From positions 124,001-188,000 of the forward strand of contig JAPWKE010000003.1 in assembly GCA_028283655.1 (NCBI GenBank): a stretch of DNA of 64,000 nt, given 5' to 3'. Shown here piece by piece: positions 17,395 through 26,314 of this stretch. Made by a program: the position numbers and the translations under genes. How positions within the stretch are numbered: the stretch's first letter is position 1; the number at the start of each line of letters is the position of its first letter. The stretch comes from Acidobacteriaceae bacterium (lineage in GTDB: Bacteria; Acidobacteriota; Terriglobia; Terriglobales; Acidobacteriaceae). The notes beneath the pieces were generated by a model that saw only the letters and a list, made by a program, of their open reading frames with translations, searched no databases and was not told the DNA's origin.

Positions 17395-18258
17395 TTACTT
17401 GCTTCCGCGGGGGTGAAAGCGGTAGATCGCACAGAGTTCGTCGCCGGTGGAACCGTACTCGGCCTGCTGGGCGATCTCGGCGAGGTCGGCGAGATGGTCG
17501 TCAGGCGACATAGGGACGCGGCCCAGCCAGATGCGGGTGAAGCAGGGATCGTGGTCGAGCAGGGAGTCGTGCTCGGCGTTGGCGTAGATGAGGTCGAAGG
17601 GCTGCGAATCGGCGGCCTGTGACTGCTCGACATGGCGCAGGAAGCGGCGCAGGAGCATGGCCTCAAAGGGGTGGAAGAGGAAGGCCAATGTGGGCGCGCT
17701 AGGCAGCGGATGGGTGGTCGCGTCGGCGTTGTGCAGCACGATGGGTGCGAGCGGTTCGGCGGTGGGATCGTTGTGCCAAAGCTCGATGTTGCGCGTGGCA
17801 ACGCGGGCGAGTTCGGGATTTAGTTCGATGCCCTCGACGCGGAGGAAGGGCAGTTGTGAGGCGAGCAGAACAGCTCGTCCTTTGCCTGCGCCAACGTCGA
17901 GGAAGACGGTCTGCTCAATGGGCCGTTGCGGGTGAAGCTGCTGCAGCCAGAGGTCGGCGAGTGCTTCGAGGATGGAGGGCGCGATGCCGTAGTAGGCCGT
18001 GAGGTCTTCGTGCTTGTGCGCTGTGTCCTGCGCGATGGTCGTGCCGGGGATGAGGCCGGAGGTGTCGGTGCCGTGGTCGCGGTCGAAGGGATGAACGGCG
18101 GGGACGATCGGGGAGTTCTTGCGCGGCGGCATGGTGGTTAGAGTGTAGAGCTTTGCGGGCAGAGCGTAAGAGGACGGCGCGTCCGGCTGTGGGAAAGCGG
18201 CGTCTGCGCGGTCGACAAGCAGATCGTTCGCGGGGTTCGGGAAGCTAAGGATTTTCAT
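17395..18258 (-). CDS. class I SAM-dependent methyltransferase, HPFD/HGTDTSG type
   Basis: A 287-residue protein with a Rossmann methyltransferase core: VFLDVGAGKGRAVLLA is the SAM-binding motif I, VEGIELNPELA is the acidic loop after strand 2, and ATTHPL and FLFHPF follow. Ahead of the core is a conserved stretch HPFDRDHGTDTSGLIPG and a second one, AYYGIAPS. The same two stretches occur in the protein at 38703-39431, so the two are paralogues. The first 42 residues lack similarity to the paralogue, and ATG 18132 (MPPRKNSP) could be the real start. The substrate is unknown. It ends the minus-strand run that begins at 21672. Confidence 0.8.
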   Translation of the reverse strand: MKILSFPNPANDLLVDRADAAFPQPDAPSSYALPAKLYTLTTMPPRKNSPIVPAVHPFDRDHGTDTSGLIPGTTIAQDTAHKHEDLTAYYGIAPSILEALADLWLQQLHPQRPIEQTVFLDVGAGKGRAVLLASQLPFLRVEGIELNPELARVATRNIELWHNDPTAEPLAPIVLHNADATTHPLPSAPTLAFLFHPFEAMLLRRFLRHVEQSQAADSQPFDLIYANAEHDSLLDHDPCFTRIWLGRVPMSPDDHLADLAEIAQQAEYGSTGDELCAIYRFHPRGSK

Positions 18259-18287
18259 GGAAGAGCTGACGTACGGCCGTCTACTGA

Positions 18288-18590
18288 CTAGCGGAGCATG
18301 GGGAAGAGCGGCGGAAGCAGCTTCAACTCTGTGCGGGAGATGGTTTCGAGGCCCGCGAGACGGTTCTCGATCTGCGCGGAGAGCTGAGCGTTCAGGCCTT
18401 CGTCGCTGGTCGGGGAGAGCAGGCGAACGTGAGCGATGAACTTCGCGGGGACGCCGGGGATGCCGACGCCGGGAGCGTCCTCGTCAGGCGTGAGGCTGAA
18501 GCCCTGCACAAGGTGTGCGTCCACGATATTTTGGCGCGAGACGGGATCGAAGCAGTCGCGCAGGGCGAGTAGGAGGTCGGCTTCGGTCAT
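18288..18590 (-). CDS. MIP18/DUF59-family iron-sulfur assembly protein
   Basis: A 100-residue protein that fits the MIP18 (DUF59) fold used in Fe-S cluster maturation (SufT, PaaD and the N-terminus of Mrp/ApbC). Support is the opening LLLALRDCFDPVSRQNIVDAHLVQG, the family pattern of L-x-x-hydrophobic-DP-hydrophobic-(I)VDxGLV, and a later AHVRLLSPTS strand-turn. The cysteine usually found in the SPxCP turn is missing here (SPTSDEG), though CFDP has a cysteine. The ATG overlaps the stop of the preceding gene by one base, so the two are coupled. Exact function remains open. Confidence 0.7.
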   Translation of the reverse strand: MTEADLLLALRDCFDPVSRQNIVDAHLVQGFSLTPDEDAPGVGIPGVPAKFIAHVRLLSPTSDEGLNAQLSAQIENRLAGLETISRTELKLLPPLFPMLR

Positions 18591-18988
18591 TAGGCCGTCG
18601 TGTCGTGGTGCTGTTCGGTGCAGCCCTTCAGGTGGTGTGAGAGCGGCTCCTGCCAGGACGGGTCGTTCTTGTGCGAGCGGTAGAACTCAAGCCAGGTCTT
18701 GCAGCCGCGAACGTCGGCGAGCAGATCAGCATTCACTTTCAGGTTCGGCGAAGGGACGGCCGCTTCTGCGCTCTGGAGCGCTTTGAATGCTGGAGAAAAC
18801 TGCTCCGTCGGCGCGTCGCGAAGGCTGGCGGCGTTGTCAAACGCTGCCCAGAGCTGCTGGGACTGCGTGGAGGCATCTGCGGGAGCGGCGGTGGTGAGAT
18901 GTTTCGCCTGCCGGTAGCGGTAGAGGTTCCACGCGCCGAGGGCGAGGACGATGACGAGCAGAATGATTTGTCGCGGCTTGAGCGTCAT
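18590..18988 (-). CDS. small membrane-anchored protein of unknown function
   Basis: A 132-residue protein with a single N-terminal membrane helix (about residues 7-22, IILLVIVLALGAWNLY) and a predicted periplasmic domain with two cysteines (RGCKTW and KGCTEQ) that might pair. The family is not recognised. It starts 12 bases from the prenyltransferase gene end and its stop shares one base with the start of the MIP18 gene, so it belongs to that operon. Coding is supported by tight packing between recognised genes and by the clear membrane helix. Confidence 0.65.
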   Translation of the reverse strand: MTLKPRQIILLVIVLALGAWNLYRYRQAKHLTTAAPADASTQSQQLWAAFDNAASLRDAPTEQFSPAFKALQSAEAAVPSPNLKVNADLLADVRGCKTWLEFYRSHKNDPSWQEPLSHHLKGCTEQHHDTTA

Positions 18989-19000
18989 GGGAGCGGTTCC

Positions 19001-19975
19001 TTAGTGCTTGCGGTCGACGAGGTAGCTGGCCAGCGCCTTGAGCGGCTCGGCTGCAGGGCCGAAGGGAGCGAGTGCGGCGAAGGCGTCGGCGATGAGGGTT
19101 TCGGCGTCCTTGATGGATTGCTCGAGACCGTAGACGGCGGGCCAGGTGGACTTTTCGGTCGCGGTGTCCTTGCCTGCGGTCTTGCCGAGCTCTTCCGAGG
19201 TCTGCGTCATGTCGAGGACGTCGTCGACGATCTGGAAGGCGAGCCCGGCCTTTTCGCCGAAGGTACGCAGAGCGCTGATGGCGTCGGCGTGCGTGCAGGT
19301 GAAACCTGCGGTCTTGCCCTGCGCGAGGCAGTAGCCGAGGCCGAGCAGGCCGCCGGTGACGATGCTGGTGGTGATGAGCGCGCCGGTCTTGGCCCTGTGA
19401 ATCTGTTCAACGAGCGAAGCGGTGGGCTTCTGGCCTTCGCCTTCGATATCCATCACCTGGCCGCCGATCATGCCGGGAGGCAACTCGCCAGGGAGGTCCG
19501 AGCCGGGCGTGGGGCCGACGCCTGTGCCGATAGCAAAGGCGAAGTCGTGGAGGATCTCAACGACCGTGGGCGGGGAGGCGGGAAGCTGCGCGATGGTCTG
19601 AAAGGCGAGCGTCTGCAGGGCATCGCCCGCGAGGATCGCGATGGCTTCTCCGTAGACGACGTGGCAGGTGGGCTTGCCGCGGCGGAGGTCGTCGTTGTCG
19701 AGCGCCGGAAGATCGTCGTGGATGAGCGAGTAGGTGTGCACCATCTCGAGGGCAGCGCCGAGTTCGACAGCGCCTTCTGGGAGCGTTCCGGCGACGGCAC
19801 GCGCGGCTTCCATCGCAAGGATGGGGCGGAGGCGCTTTCCACCGGCGAAGGTGGAGTGCCGCATGGCGCGGTGGATGGAGTGCGGCGCCGTGGTGGCCGC
19901 GGGCAACAGGCGCTCTAGCGCTTCGTCGGTGACGAGGACACCGGACTTCAGGAGGGATTGAACGTCGACGGACAT
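19001..19975 (-). CDS. ispA: polyprenyl synthetase, farnesyl diphosphate synthase-like
   Basis: Short-chain trans-prenyl diphosphate synthase of 324 residues that condenses isopentenyl diphosphate with allylic diphosphates, probably giving farnesyl diphosphate for UppS (37679-38602) and heme O synthase (49260-50225). Key features are GGKRLRP near residue 45, the first aspartate-rich motif DDLPALDNDD at 87-96, GDAL near 119 and the second aspartate motif DDVLD at 251-255, followed by GKTAGKD. Length and the residues before the first motif are those of FPP/GGPP synthases of the IspA type. The chain length of the product cannot be fixed by eye. Confidence 0.9.
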   Translation of the reverse strand: MSVDVQSLLKSGVLVTDEALERLLPAATTAPHSIHRAMRHSTFAGGKRLRPILAMEAARAVAGTLPEGAVELGAALEMVHTYSLIHDDLPALDNDDLRRGKPTCHVVYGEAIAILAGDALQTLAFQTIAQLPASPPTVVEILHDFAFAIGTGVGPTPGSDLPGELPPGMIGGQVMDIEGEGQKPTASLVEQIHRAKTGALITTSIVTGGLLGLGYCLAQGKTAGFTCTHADAISALRTFGEKAGLAFQIVDDVLDMTQTSEELGKTAGKDTATEKSTWPAVYGLEQSIKDAETLIADAFAALAPFGPAAEPLKALASYLVDRKH

Positions 19976-19977
19976 GT

Positions 19978-21672
19978 TTACAGTGTGATTCTACGGGAAC
20001 GGAGCCGACTGCTGACGGCAAAGAGCAGAAGTGCGAGCAGGGAAATGCCCAGACCCAGCCAGCGCGTGGGCGGAGTTTGCCAGCGGATGTCGATGGTGCT
20101 GCGTCCGGCAGGAAGTTCTACGGCGAGGAGTCCGTCGTTACGCCTGATGGTCTTCGCGGGGGCGCCATTGCGGGTAATGAGCCAGCGCGGGTAGGCGCGG
20201 AGGTTGAGCACGAGCGTTTTCGGCGTTGGTGCAGTGAGTTCTAGATGGTCCGGGGCCGATTGTGAGAGCGTCTGCTCGGGCGGAGGCGTGCCGAAGTCGA
20301 CGTCTGGAGCGTTTGCGTTCGGGTTGGGCAGGGTATCGGGTGCGAAGGCCTGCGGATCGGTGGTGAGCCACCAGCCGGGCGAGTCGAAGCGCAGGAGGTC
20401 GTTGTCGGCGTTGAGTGGAGTGTACTCATCGGTGGGCTGGGTGCCGTGGGCGCTGCGATAAAGCTCGGCAACATCCTGCGGGCGCTCGTGGATGGGGCAG
20501 CCCTGAAGATACTGCGGCGCGAGCGAGAAGCTGAGGGCGCAGGCGACGACTGCGGCTAGCGGAAGGCTCCAGCGCTGGGGTAGCTTGACCGCTGCGGCGC
20601 ATAGCAACGCCACAACCGGTGCGAGTAGCGCGAGCAGACGCCAGGAGAACTGCAGGAAGGCAAGTTCGGGCAGATGACGCCAGACGAAGAGCGACCACGG
20701 CGTCAGCAGGAAGGCGATGAGCAGGGTGATGGCGAGCGTGGAGCGTTGGATGCGTTTCGGAAGGGCCAGCTTCGGTGAACGCAGGGCCGCGAGCAGGGCG
20801 ATGGCTGCGGCGATGAGCAGGGCGATCGCGATGCGGCTGACCTGCGCGTTGACGAAGTCGTGTGCGGCGTCGCCGTCGTGGGCAAAGAGCGTGTTGCTGG
20901 CGACACTGAGGCCGGGGATAACGGCCATGTCGATAGAGACGAAACGGCGTTCGTAGGCTGCGGGCAATAGATAGCAGGCTGCGAGTGCGAGGCCCCCGAG
21001 GAGTCCGGCAGAGAAGCTTATGAGTGTGGCTCGGACGGCATCGCGTTCGCGCCAGAGGCGCAGCAGCGCGAGCAGCACGAGAGCGTATGTGCCGATGACA
21101 CCTGCGGGGGCGTTGGTGAGCCAGAGCAGCGCGAGCGGCCAGGCGAGTGACCAGGCTCGTGGGCGTTCCTGCCACGCGGCGAGCAGGAGCAATGGCATCC
21201 ATGCGGCAGCGAGAAGCTCGGCGAAAGCGGTGCGCTCCCATGCGGTGAAGAGCATGTACGGATTCGCAGCGTAAAGTACGGCGGCAAAGCAGGCAATGTG
21301 TGTTGGAGCGAAGCGGCGTGCAAGCGCGTACATGCTGGCAGCGGCGGCGCAGAGAACCAGCGTGGTGTACGTCGCAGGCACGATGCCGAAGGGAAGCACG
21401 AGTGTAAGGAGCGCGCCGAGCGTCCACGAGAGCGGCGGGTAAAAAAGGAAGCGTGGTTCGCCGGCGTGCCATGCGGCTGCGTCGTTCCACGCAGGGAAGA
21501 AGTCGCCGTGGCGAAAGTGGCTGGCGGCGTTGAGCCAACTTTCCGTATGGAAGGCTATGTCATGGCCGCAGGAACTGCCGTTGGTCCAGAGCGGCAGCGT
21601 GGCGAAGGCCGCGAGAAGGATTGCGGCGAACAGCCAGTGGCCGTTGCGTTGGTTGGACAGTGGCTGCGGCAT
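19978..21672 (-). CDS. polytopic membrane protein, 6-pyruvoyl-tetrahydropterin synthase-related (GT-C-like)
   Basis: A 564-residue protein with about ten membrane helices and a C-terminal beta-rich soluble part that ends in a last helix (LGLGISLLALLLFAV). The first outer loop contains GHDIAFHTESW and later FYPPLSW, which is the pattern of the family labelled 6-pyruvoyl-tetrahydropterin synthase-related and of GT-C glycosyltransferases that use lipid-linked sugars. It lies 2 bases from the prenyl synthase gene, so cotranscription is likely. A role in transferring sugar from a polyprenyl carrier to an envelope polymer is inference; the name of the family does not imply pterin synthesis. Confidence 0.72.
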   Translation of the reverse strand: MPQPLSNQRNGHWLFAAILLAAFATLPLWTNGSSCGHDIAFHTESWLNAASHFRHGDFFPAWNDAAAWHAGEPRFLFYPPLSWTLGALLTLVLPFGIVPATYTTLVLCAAAASMYALARRFAPTHIACFAAVLYAANPYMLFTAWERTAFAELLAAAWMPLLLLAAWQERPRAWSLAWPLALLWLTNAPAGVIGTYALVLLALLRLWRERDAVRATLISFSAGLLGGLALAACYLLPAAYERRFVSIDMAVIPGLSVASNTLFAHDGDAAHDFVNAQVSRIAIALLIAAAIALLAALRSPKLALPKRIQRSTLAITLLIAFLLTPWSLFVWRHLPELAFLQFSWRLLALLAPVVALLCAAAVKLPQRWSLPLAAVVACALSFSLAPQYLQGCPIHERPQDVAELYRSAHGTQPTDEYTPLNADNDLLRFDSPGWWLTTDPQAFAPDTLPNPNANAPDVDFGTPPPEQTLSQSAPDHLELTAPTPKTLVLNLRAYPRWLITRNGAPAKTIRRNDGLLAVELPAGRSTIDIRWQTPPTRWLGLGISLLALLLFAVSSRLRSRRITL

Positions 21673-21700
21673 GGGTGATTAGAGTGTAGATCGTGGCGGT

Positions 21701-21749
21701 TGAGGGGAGGGGGAGAGCAGGAAAGCAGGAGAGCAGGAAAGTAGGAACG
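21701..21749. repeat. purine-rich GAGCAGGAAAG low-complexity repeat
   Basis: Nearly all-purine stretch with units GGAGAGCAGGAAAGCAGGA and GAGCAGGAAAGTAGGAA in the gap between the membrane protein gene and the MOSC gene. It is the complementary-strand counterpart of the pyrimidine-rich repeat at 8113-8230. The same gap holds a small hairpin CCTCAC-TGC-GTGAGG at 21787-21801 that may be a REP-like unit. Confidence 0.55.
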
Positions 21750-21855
21750 TAAGCTGGAGCGATAGCTTCGCAGTCGATGCGTACATCCCTCACTGCGTGA
21801 GGAATGACAGCTGTGGGAGGGATGGTTCTAGCCTTCACTGACAACTGACAACGTC

Positions 21856-22401
21856 CTAAACCGGCACCAACGGCTGATGCGGTTCAGGAGGAAACTCAAC
21901 ACGCATCGGGTCGCCTGCGTGGACGTCGCCGCCGGTGAGCACGATGCTCATGACGCCCGCTCTACGGCTGCGCTTGCCGCTGGCTTCGCGGTCTCCCCAG
22001 AGGTGTTGTTGCAGGCCGTTCTGTAGCTTGTCAATCTGGTGGCAAGGCGTGCGCAGGCCTGTGAGTTCAACGACGGCTTTGTTGCCCAGGTAGAGCCGCG
22101 TGCCGGTGGGCAGTGCGAGTAAGTCGATGCCGCGTGTGAGAACGTTTTCTCCGAGTTCTCCCGCGGCGACAGCGAAGCCTTTGCCGCGAAGTTCGTCGAG
22201 CATCTCGCTGGCGAAGAGGTGAACCTGCGAGTGGTTGGGTGTGGTCGGGTCTTTACGCTGCAGGTAGAGGTGCTGGATGAAGCGGCCGCAGTGTGCGTCG
22301 CCTTCGACACCTTCCCCAGTGAGAAGGCGGATGCTGTTGCGCGGCTGCTTGCTGAAACCATGCGCAGGACTAAGGCTGACGGACTCTATGGCGGCAGTCA
22401 T
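21856..22401 (-). CDS. MOSC domain protein
   Basis: A 181-residue protein formed of a single MOSC domain, the beta-barrel module of molybdenum cofactor sulfurase C-termini and YiiM-type reductases that handles sulfur on a conserved cysteine. Visible features are GVEGDAHCG (with the H and C residues near 35), HLFASEMLDELR, GELGENVLTRGIDL, LPTGTRLYLG and the late LRTPCHQIDK with the expected cysteine. It is oriented with the prenyl synthase operon but separated from it by the repeat-bearing gap. Substrate is unknown; stand-alone MOSC proteins may reduce N-hydroxylated compounds or carry sulfur. Confidence 0.85.
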   Translation of the reverse strand: MTAAIESVSLSPAHGFSKQPRNSIRLLTGEGVEGDAHCGRFIQHLYLQRKDPTTPNHSQVHLFASEMLDELRGKGFAVAAGELGENVLTRGIDLLALPTGTRLYLGNKAVVELTGLRTPCHQIDKLQNGLQQHLWGDREASGKRSRRAGVMSIVLTGGDVHAGDPMRVEFPPEPHQPLVPV

Positions 22402-22611
22402 GGAAGTAGTTTAGCTGGAATCATCGCGCCTTCAGCAGTCTGCGCAGGCTTCTGGAGGGGCTGTAGGGGCGTAATTTTTACGACGAGCAAATTTATTACA
22501 TATGAAATTACTTCACAGCCAATGAAAAATTATCTTGACACTCTGTTTCCCCTCTCCGTAGTATCCGCAGGTCTTTGAGACGGCTAATTTTCAGTCGGGC
22601 TGGAGTGTGCG
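22402..22611. promoter_or_regulatory. divergent regulatory gap with promoter for the TonB receptor
   Basis: TTGACA at 22535-22540 is followed after 18 bases by TAGTAT at 22559-22564, a near-consensus sigma-70-type promoter reading toward the receptor gene. Transcription would start near 22571, leaving a ~40-base leader with GGAG at 22602-22605 six bases before the ATG. The sequence around 22470-22540 is AT-rich compared with the rest of the window, which would suit regulator or UP-element contacts. No operator was recognised. Confidence 0.7.
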
Positions 22612-25600
22612 ATGGTTTTCAAGTGGCGCAGCATCATGACGTGGGTCGTCATGGCAGTATTTTTCGTTGCATTCACTGGCGGGGAAAGAGCGGCTGCACA
22701 AAGTTCCTCTGCTGGTGTGGTGGGCAGTGTTTCTGACGCTTCAGGGGCTCGTCTTCCCGGCGCGAAGCTTGTGCTGACGAACGTGGATACGAATGTTGTT
22801 CGCGAAACAACGTCGAACAACGCAGGGGATTACACGTTTGCAGGAGTGCCGCCAGCGCGCTACACGCTGGCGATTTCAGCCGCGTCGTTTCAAACGCAGA
22901 AGTTTGCTGCCTTTGAAGTTGCGGTCGATCAAAAAGTGAACATCGCAGCAACACTCAAGCCAGGTGATGTCGCGACGAGCGTTACGGTAGAGGCCGAAGG
23001 TGCACAGGTGGAGTCCACCACCGCGCAACTCGGTACGGTGATTGGCACGCAGCAGGTAAACAATCTCCCGCTCAATGGGCGTAACTTTACTCAGTTACTA
23101 CAGCTAACTCCGGGCGCGACTCCGATCAGTACGGGGCAGAACGCTGGCGGCAGCGGAGCGGCGATCAACAGCGGTAGCAGCTTTGAGTTTCCAGCAATCA
23201 ACGGTCAGAACAATCGTTCGACGTTGTATCTGGTGGATGGCATCAACGACAACAATAGCCACTACAACGAGTACGCTGTGCCGCCGATCATTGATGTGGT
23301 GCAGGAGTTCAAGATCAACACGCACAATGATGCGCAGTACGGGCAGGTTCTTGGTGGTGTCGTCAATATCATCACCAAGAGTGGTACGAACTCGTTACAC
23401 GGGTCTGCGTGGGAGTTTATTCGCAACAACGATTTTGATGCTCACACATACTTTCCGTCGGCGACGAACCAGTATCACCAGAACCAGTTTGGTGCGCAGG
23501 CGGGCGGCCCTGTGTTGCTTCCGAAGATTTACAACGGCCGCAACAAAACGTTCTTCGAAGTTGGTTTTGAAGGGTTTCATTACAGCAAGGCGGCACAGTC
23601 CTATTACCTGCAGCCAACGGCAGCACAGCTTGGCGAGAGTACGTGGGGTGGGCCGCAGAACTTAGCGTTTGCTGATTTCAGTCCCGCTACAACAGGGTGC
23701 ACACTGGGAACGGCAGCTGCTCTGGCCACGTCAAAGTGCCAGCTCTACAACCCTACCGGCACGGCAAACGCGAACTCAAATCGTCCTGCATTCGCGGGCA
23801 ATCAAATTCCCGTATCCCTGCTTGATCCTCACGCGGTCGCGTTTGTGAATGCTGTCTTCGGGCCGCCGATTACGATTCCTGGAATCTCCCCAACTGTAGA
23901 CAACGGGCAAATTACTACGCCTACGCGGCAGTCCACCTACAACTACACGGCGCGTATCGATCAGCATCTCGGCGATCACGACTTTCTTTTTGCTCGTTAC
24001 TCTGCCTTCCAGTCAGACGGCTCGAGCGCCTCCAGTCTTCCGCATCTCTTCGGAGCTTCCACGTTGGACTCGCAACAGTATGGCGTTAGCTGGACACATG
24101 TCTTTGGCCCCACGCTGACAGCACAGGTGCAGTACGGACGTTCGCACATTAGTGCGAATGGAACGACTCACTTCGACATTGCCAATATCACTGGCATTTA
24201 CGGCATGGATCCGGCGTACTCGCAAAGCTACATCGATGGCATCACGGTAGCACCGATTCTGTCTGTTTCCGGCGGCTTTAGCGGTGGTGAAACCAATAGC
24301 CCCTCGGCCAACCTTACGAATATCCACGAGTATCTTGGCTCCGTAACGAAGACCCACGGGCGTCATACGATGCAGGCTGGCGGTGGGTGGGACCAGTTCA
24401 ATTACGGCAGCATTATTCGTCAGGGAACGATCACGTTCAGCGGTGCGTCCACGGCAAACTTCGCCGGTAATCCAGGATCTCTTGCGGGGACAGGTGGCTC
24501 TGCTGTCAGCGCGCAGTCGGGGCTTGGCCTGGCTGACTTCTTGCTCGATCAACCGAACGCAGCCAACAAGCGCAACGTAAATATCAGTCTTCGTATCGGT
24601 GGCGTTGCGAGCATTTACCTGCAGGATAGCTGGAAGTTGTCGCAAAAGCTGACGATGACGTATGGCCTTCGTTATGACAGAACGGTGTGGCCGCAGTACG
24701 GGAAATGGGATTCGGTCGGCAAGCAGGGCAGCATTGAGACCGGTGATTTCGATTTCAATAACGGTACCTATATTTTGCAGGTTGCGCCGCCTACATGTGC
24801 TGTGCGTGGAGCAGCTCCATGCCTGCCGTCTGCGGTTCTGCCGCCGCATGTTGTTGTCTCTCCGCATGGCAACATCATCCACGGCACAAAGACGAATGTT
24901 GGGCCACGCATAGGTATGGCTTATGCTGCGAACTCTACGCTGGCTATTCGTGCAGGCTTTGGCATCGTCTTTGATAACTGGTCTGGTGTCACGCAGGAAG
25001 CGCAGAACTTTCAAGGCTCGTGGCCGGACATCGGCACGCTTGCCGTTAGCAGTCTGAACACGCCGGGAACTTCGGCGTATACGACGGCTCAGAACCCCTT
25101 CGGTACGAGTTCCGGCATCTTCCCTGGCGCAACTCCGTTTGGATCGAATAACTCGAACTATAACGTTGACCCTCTGACGAAGAACCCTTACTCCGTGCAA
25201 TACAATCTTGGCTTTCAGCAGCAACTTGGGCGTTCAACGATCTTCGAGATGAACTATGTTGGATCGGAGTCGCATCGTCTTGATCTCGGCGGCTACTACA
25301 ACACAGGTACGCTTTCTACTGTTTCGTTTGCAACACGCCAGGCGCAGTACAACGCGAATCCTGGCGCTTACGGAAACGGTCCTGGAAACAACCCAACAGG
25401 GCAGCCCTACCCCTACATCATTCCTGTGAAGTATGACCACTCCGGCGGCAACGGAACGTACAACGCTCTGCAGGTGACTCTGACCCGTCGCTTCTCTCAA
25501 GGGCTGAGTTACAACCTCGCTTATACCTGGAGCAAGGCTATTGATGAAGGTGTTTCCGAGTACTTTGGTGCAGGCGGAACGGCTGGGGTGACGGGTGCTT

Positions 25601-26241
25601 CGCTGGAAGATCCTTACAACCCTCGCGGAAGTCGTGGACCATCAAGCTACAACATTCCACACCTGTTGACGCTGGGACTTTCGTACGCGATTCCCGTGGG
25701 CAAGAATGGTTTGATTACTACAGGTAAGCCTGTAGCGGACTACCTTCTCGGCAATTGGGAGGTAGGTACGTTCTTCGTCTTCCGTTCTGGACAGAACTTC
25801 AGCGTTTCGTCCGCAGGAGATATTGGCAACACTGGCAACGGTGCAACGTATGAACGAGCGAACCTTGTAGGAAACCCGTGGCAAGCAGGTGCGGTCGCCG
25901 GTAACCCGACATGTACGCCGCCTGCTGGGCCCGTGCGCACAAAGACGCAATGGTTCAATCCGTGCGCATTTGCTACACCCGCGCCAGGAACGCTTGGAGA
26001 CTCCGGGCGCAGTGCGTTCCAGGCACAGAAGTACAACCAACTCGATGCCTCTGTTTCACGCATCTTTCCTATCTATCGTGAGCTGCAGTTCAAGCTGCGT
26101 GTTGATGCGTTTAACTCGTTGAACCATCCGGTATTGAATTATCCAGGTGCGCTCACTACGACGCCTTCTGCATTAGGGCAGATAACGAGCACTGCGAACT
26201 CACAACGTCAACTACAGTTCTCTGGCAAGATTGTGTTCTAG
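22612..26241 (+). CDS. Oar-like TonB-dependent receptor with carboxypeptidase-regulatory-like domain
   Basis: A 1209-residue outer-membrane transporter. A signal peptide (1-30, ending AAAQ) is followed by a carboxypeptidase-regulatory-like beta-sandwich (about 35-115, VVGSVSDASGARLPGAKLV, AGDYTFAGVPPARYTL), a plug domain (about 125-245, NNLPLNGRNFTQLLQL, YLVDGINDNN, GGVVNIITKSGTN) and a long barrel with many aromatic-glycine strands that ends in KIVF, a terminal Phe. This architecture is the Oar-like family greatly expanded in acidobacteria. Length is typical. It is a single-gene unit with its own promoter and a strong terminator; no substrate-processing genes sit beside it on the same strand, so the ligand cannot be inferred. 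TonB-box residues were not identified. Confidence 0.9.
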   Translation: MVFKWRSIMTWVVMAVFFVAFTGGERAAAQSSSAGVVGSVSDASGARLPGAKLVLTNVDTNVVRETTSNNAGDYTFAGVPPARYTLAISAASFQTQKFAAFEVAVDQKVNIAATLKPGDVATSVTVEAEGAQVESTTAQLGTVIGTQQVNNLPLNGRNFTQLLQLTPGATPISTGQNAGGSGAAINSGSSFEFPAINGQNNRSTLYLVDGINDNNSHYNEYAVPPIIDVVQEFKINTHNDAQYGQVLGGVVNIITKSGTNSLHGSAWEFIRNNDFDAHTYFPSATNQYHQNQFGAQAGGPVLLPKIYNGRNKTFFEVGFEGFHYSKAAQSYYLQPTAAQLGESTWGGPQNLAFADFSPATTGCTLGTAAALATSKCQLYNPTGTANANSNRPAFAGNQIPVSLLDPHAVAFVNAVFGPPITIPGISPTVDNGQITTPTRQSTYNYTARIDQHLGDHDFLFARYSAFQSDGSSASSLPHLFGASTLDSQQYGVSWTHVFGPTLTAQVQYGRSHISANGTTHFDIANITGIYGMDPAYSQSYIDGITVAPILSVSGGFSGGETNSPSANLTNIHEYLGSVTKTHGRHTMQAGGGWDQFNYGSIIRQGTITFSGASTANFAGNPGSLAGTGGSAVSAQSGLGLADFLLDQPNAANKRNVNISLRIGGVASIYLQDSWKLSQKLTMTYGLRYDRTVWPQYGKWDSVGKQGSIETGDFDFNNGTYILQVAPPTCAVRGAAPCLPSAVLPPHVVVSPHGNIIHGTKTNVGPRIGMAYAANSTLAIRAGFGIVFDNWSGVTQEAQNFQGSWPDIGTLAVSSLNTPGTSAYTTAQNPFGTSSGIFPGATPFGSNNSNYNVDPLTKNPYSVQYNLGFQQQLGRSTIFEMNYVGSESHRLDLGGYYNTGTLSTVSFATRQAQYNANPGAYGNGPGNNPTGQPYPYIIPVKYDHSGGNGTYNALQVTLTRRFSQGLSYNLAYTWSKAIDEGVSEYFGAGGTAGVTGASLEDPYNPRGSRGPSSYNIPHLLTLGLSYAIPVGKNGLITTGKPVADYLLGNWEVGTFFVFRSGQNFSVSSAGDIGNTGNGATYERANLVGNPWQAGAVAGNPTCTPPAGPVRTKTQWFNPCAFATPAPGTLGDSGRSAFQAQKYNQLDASVSRIFPIYRELQFKLRVDAFNSLNHPVLNYPGALTTTPSALGQITSTANSQRQLQFSGKIVF

Positions 26242-26248
26242 ACGTCTG

Positions 26249-26296
26249 GCAAACTATGGGCCCTGTTCTCAACAAAGAACAGGGCCCATAGTTTGC
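26249..26296. terminator. long perfect hairpin between convergent genes
   Basis: A 21-bp perfect stem (GCAAACTATGGGCCC... with its complement) around a 6-base loop CAACAA lies 8 bases after the receptor stop and 19 bases before the stop of the penicillin acylase gene. The U-tract is weak on both sides (TTGTGTATTGG on +). It is placed to act as a two-way terminator or as a 3'-end stabilising structure. Confidence 0.8.
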
Positions 26297-26314
26297 TTGT
26301 GTATTGGATGGGAC

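Noticed and set aside
18671..19918. 415-codon plus-strand frame over the prenyl synthase
   Set aside because: Antisense shadow of a gene with clear aspartate-rich motifs; the composition is Gly/Glu/Val-heavy.
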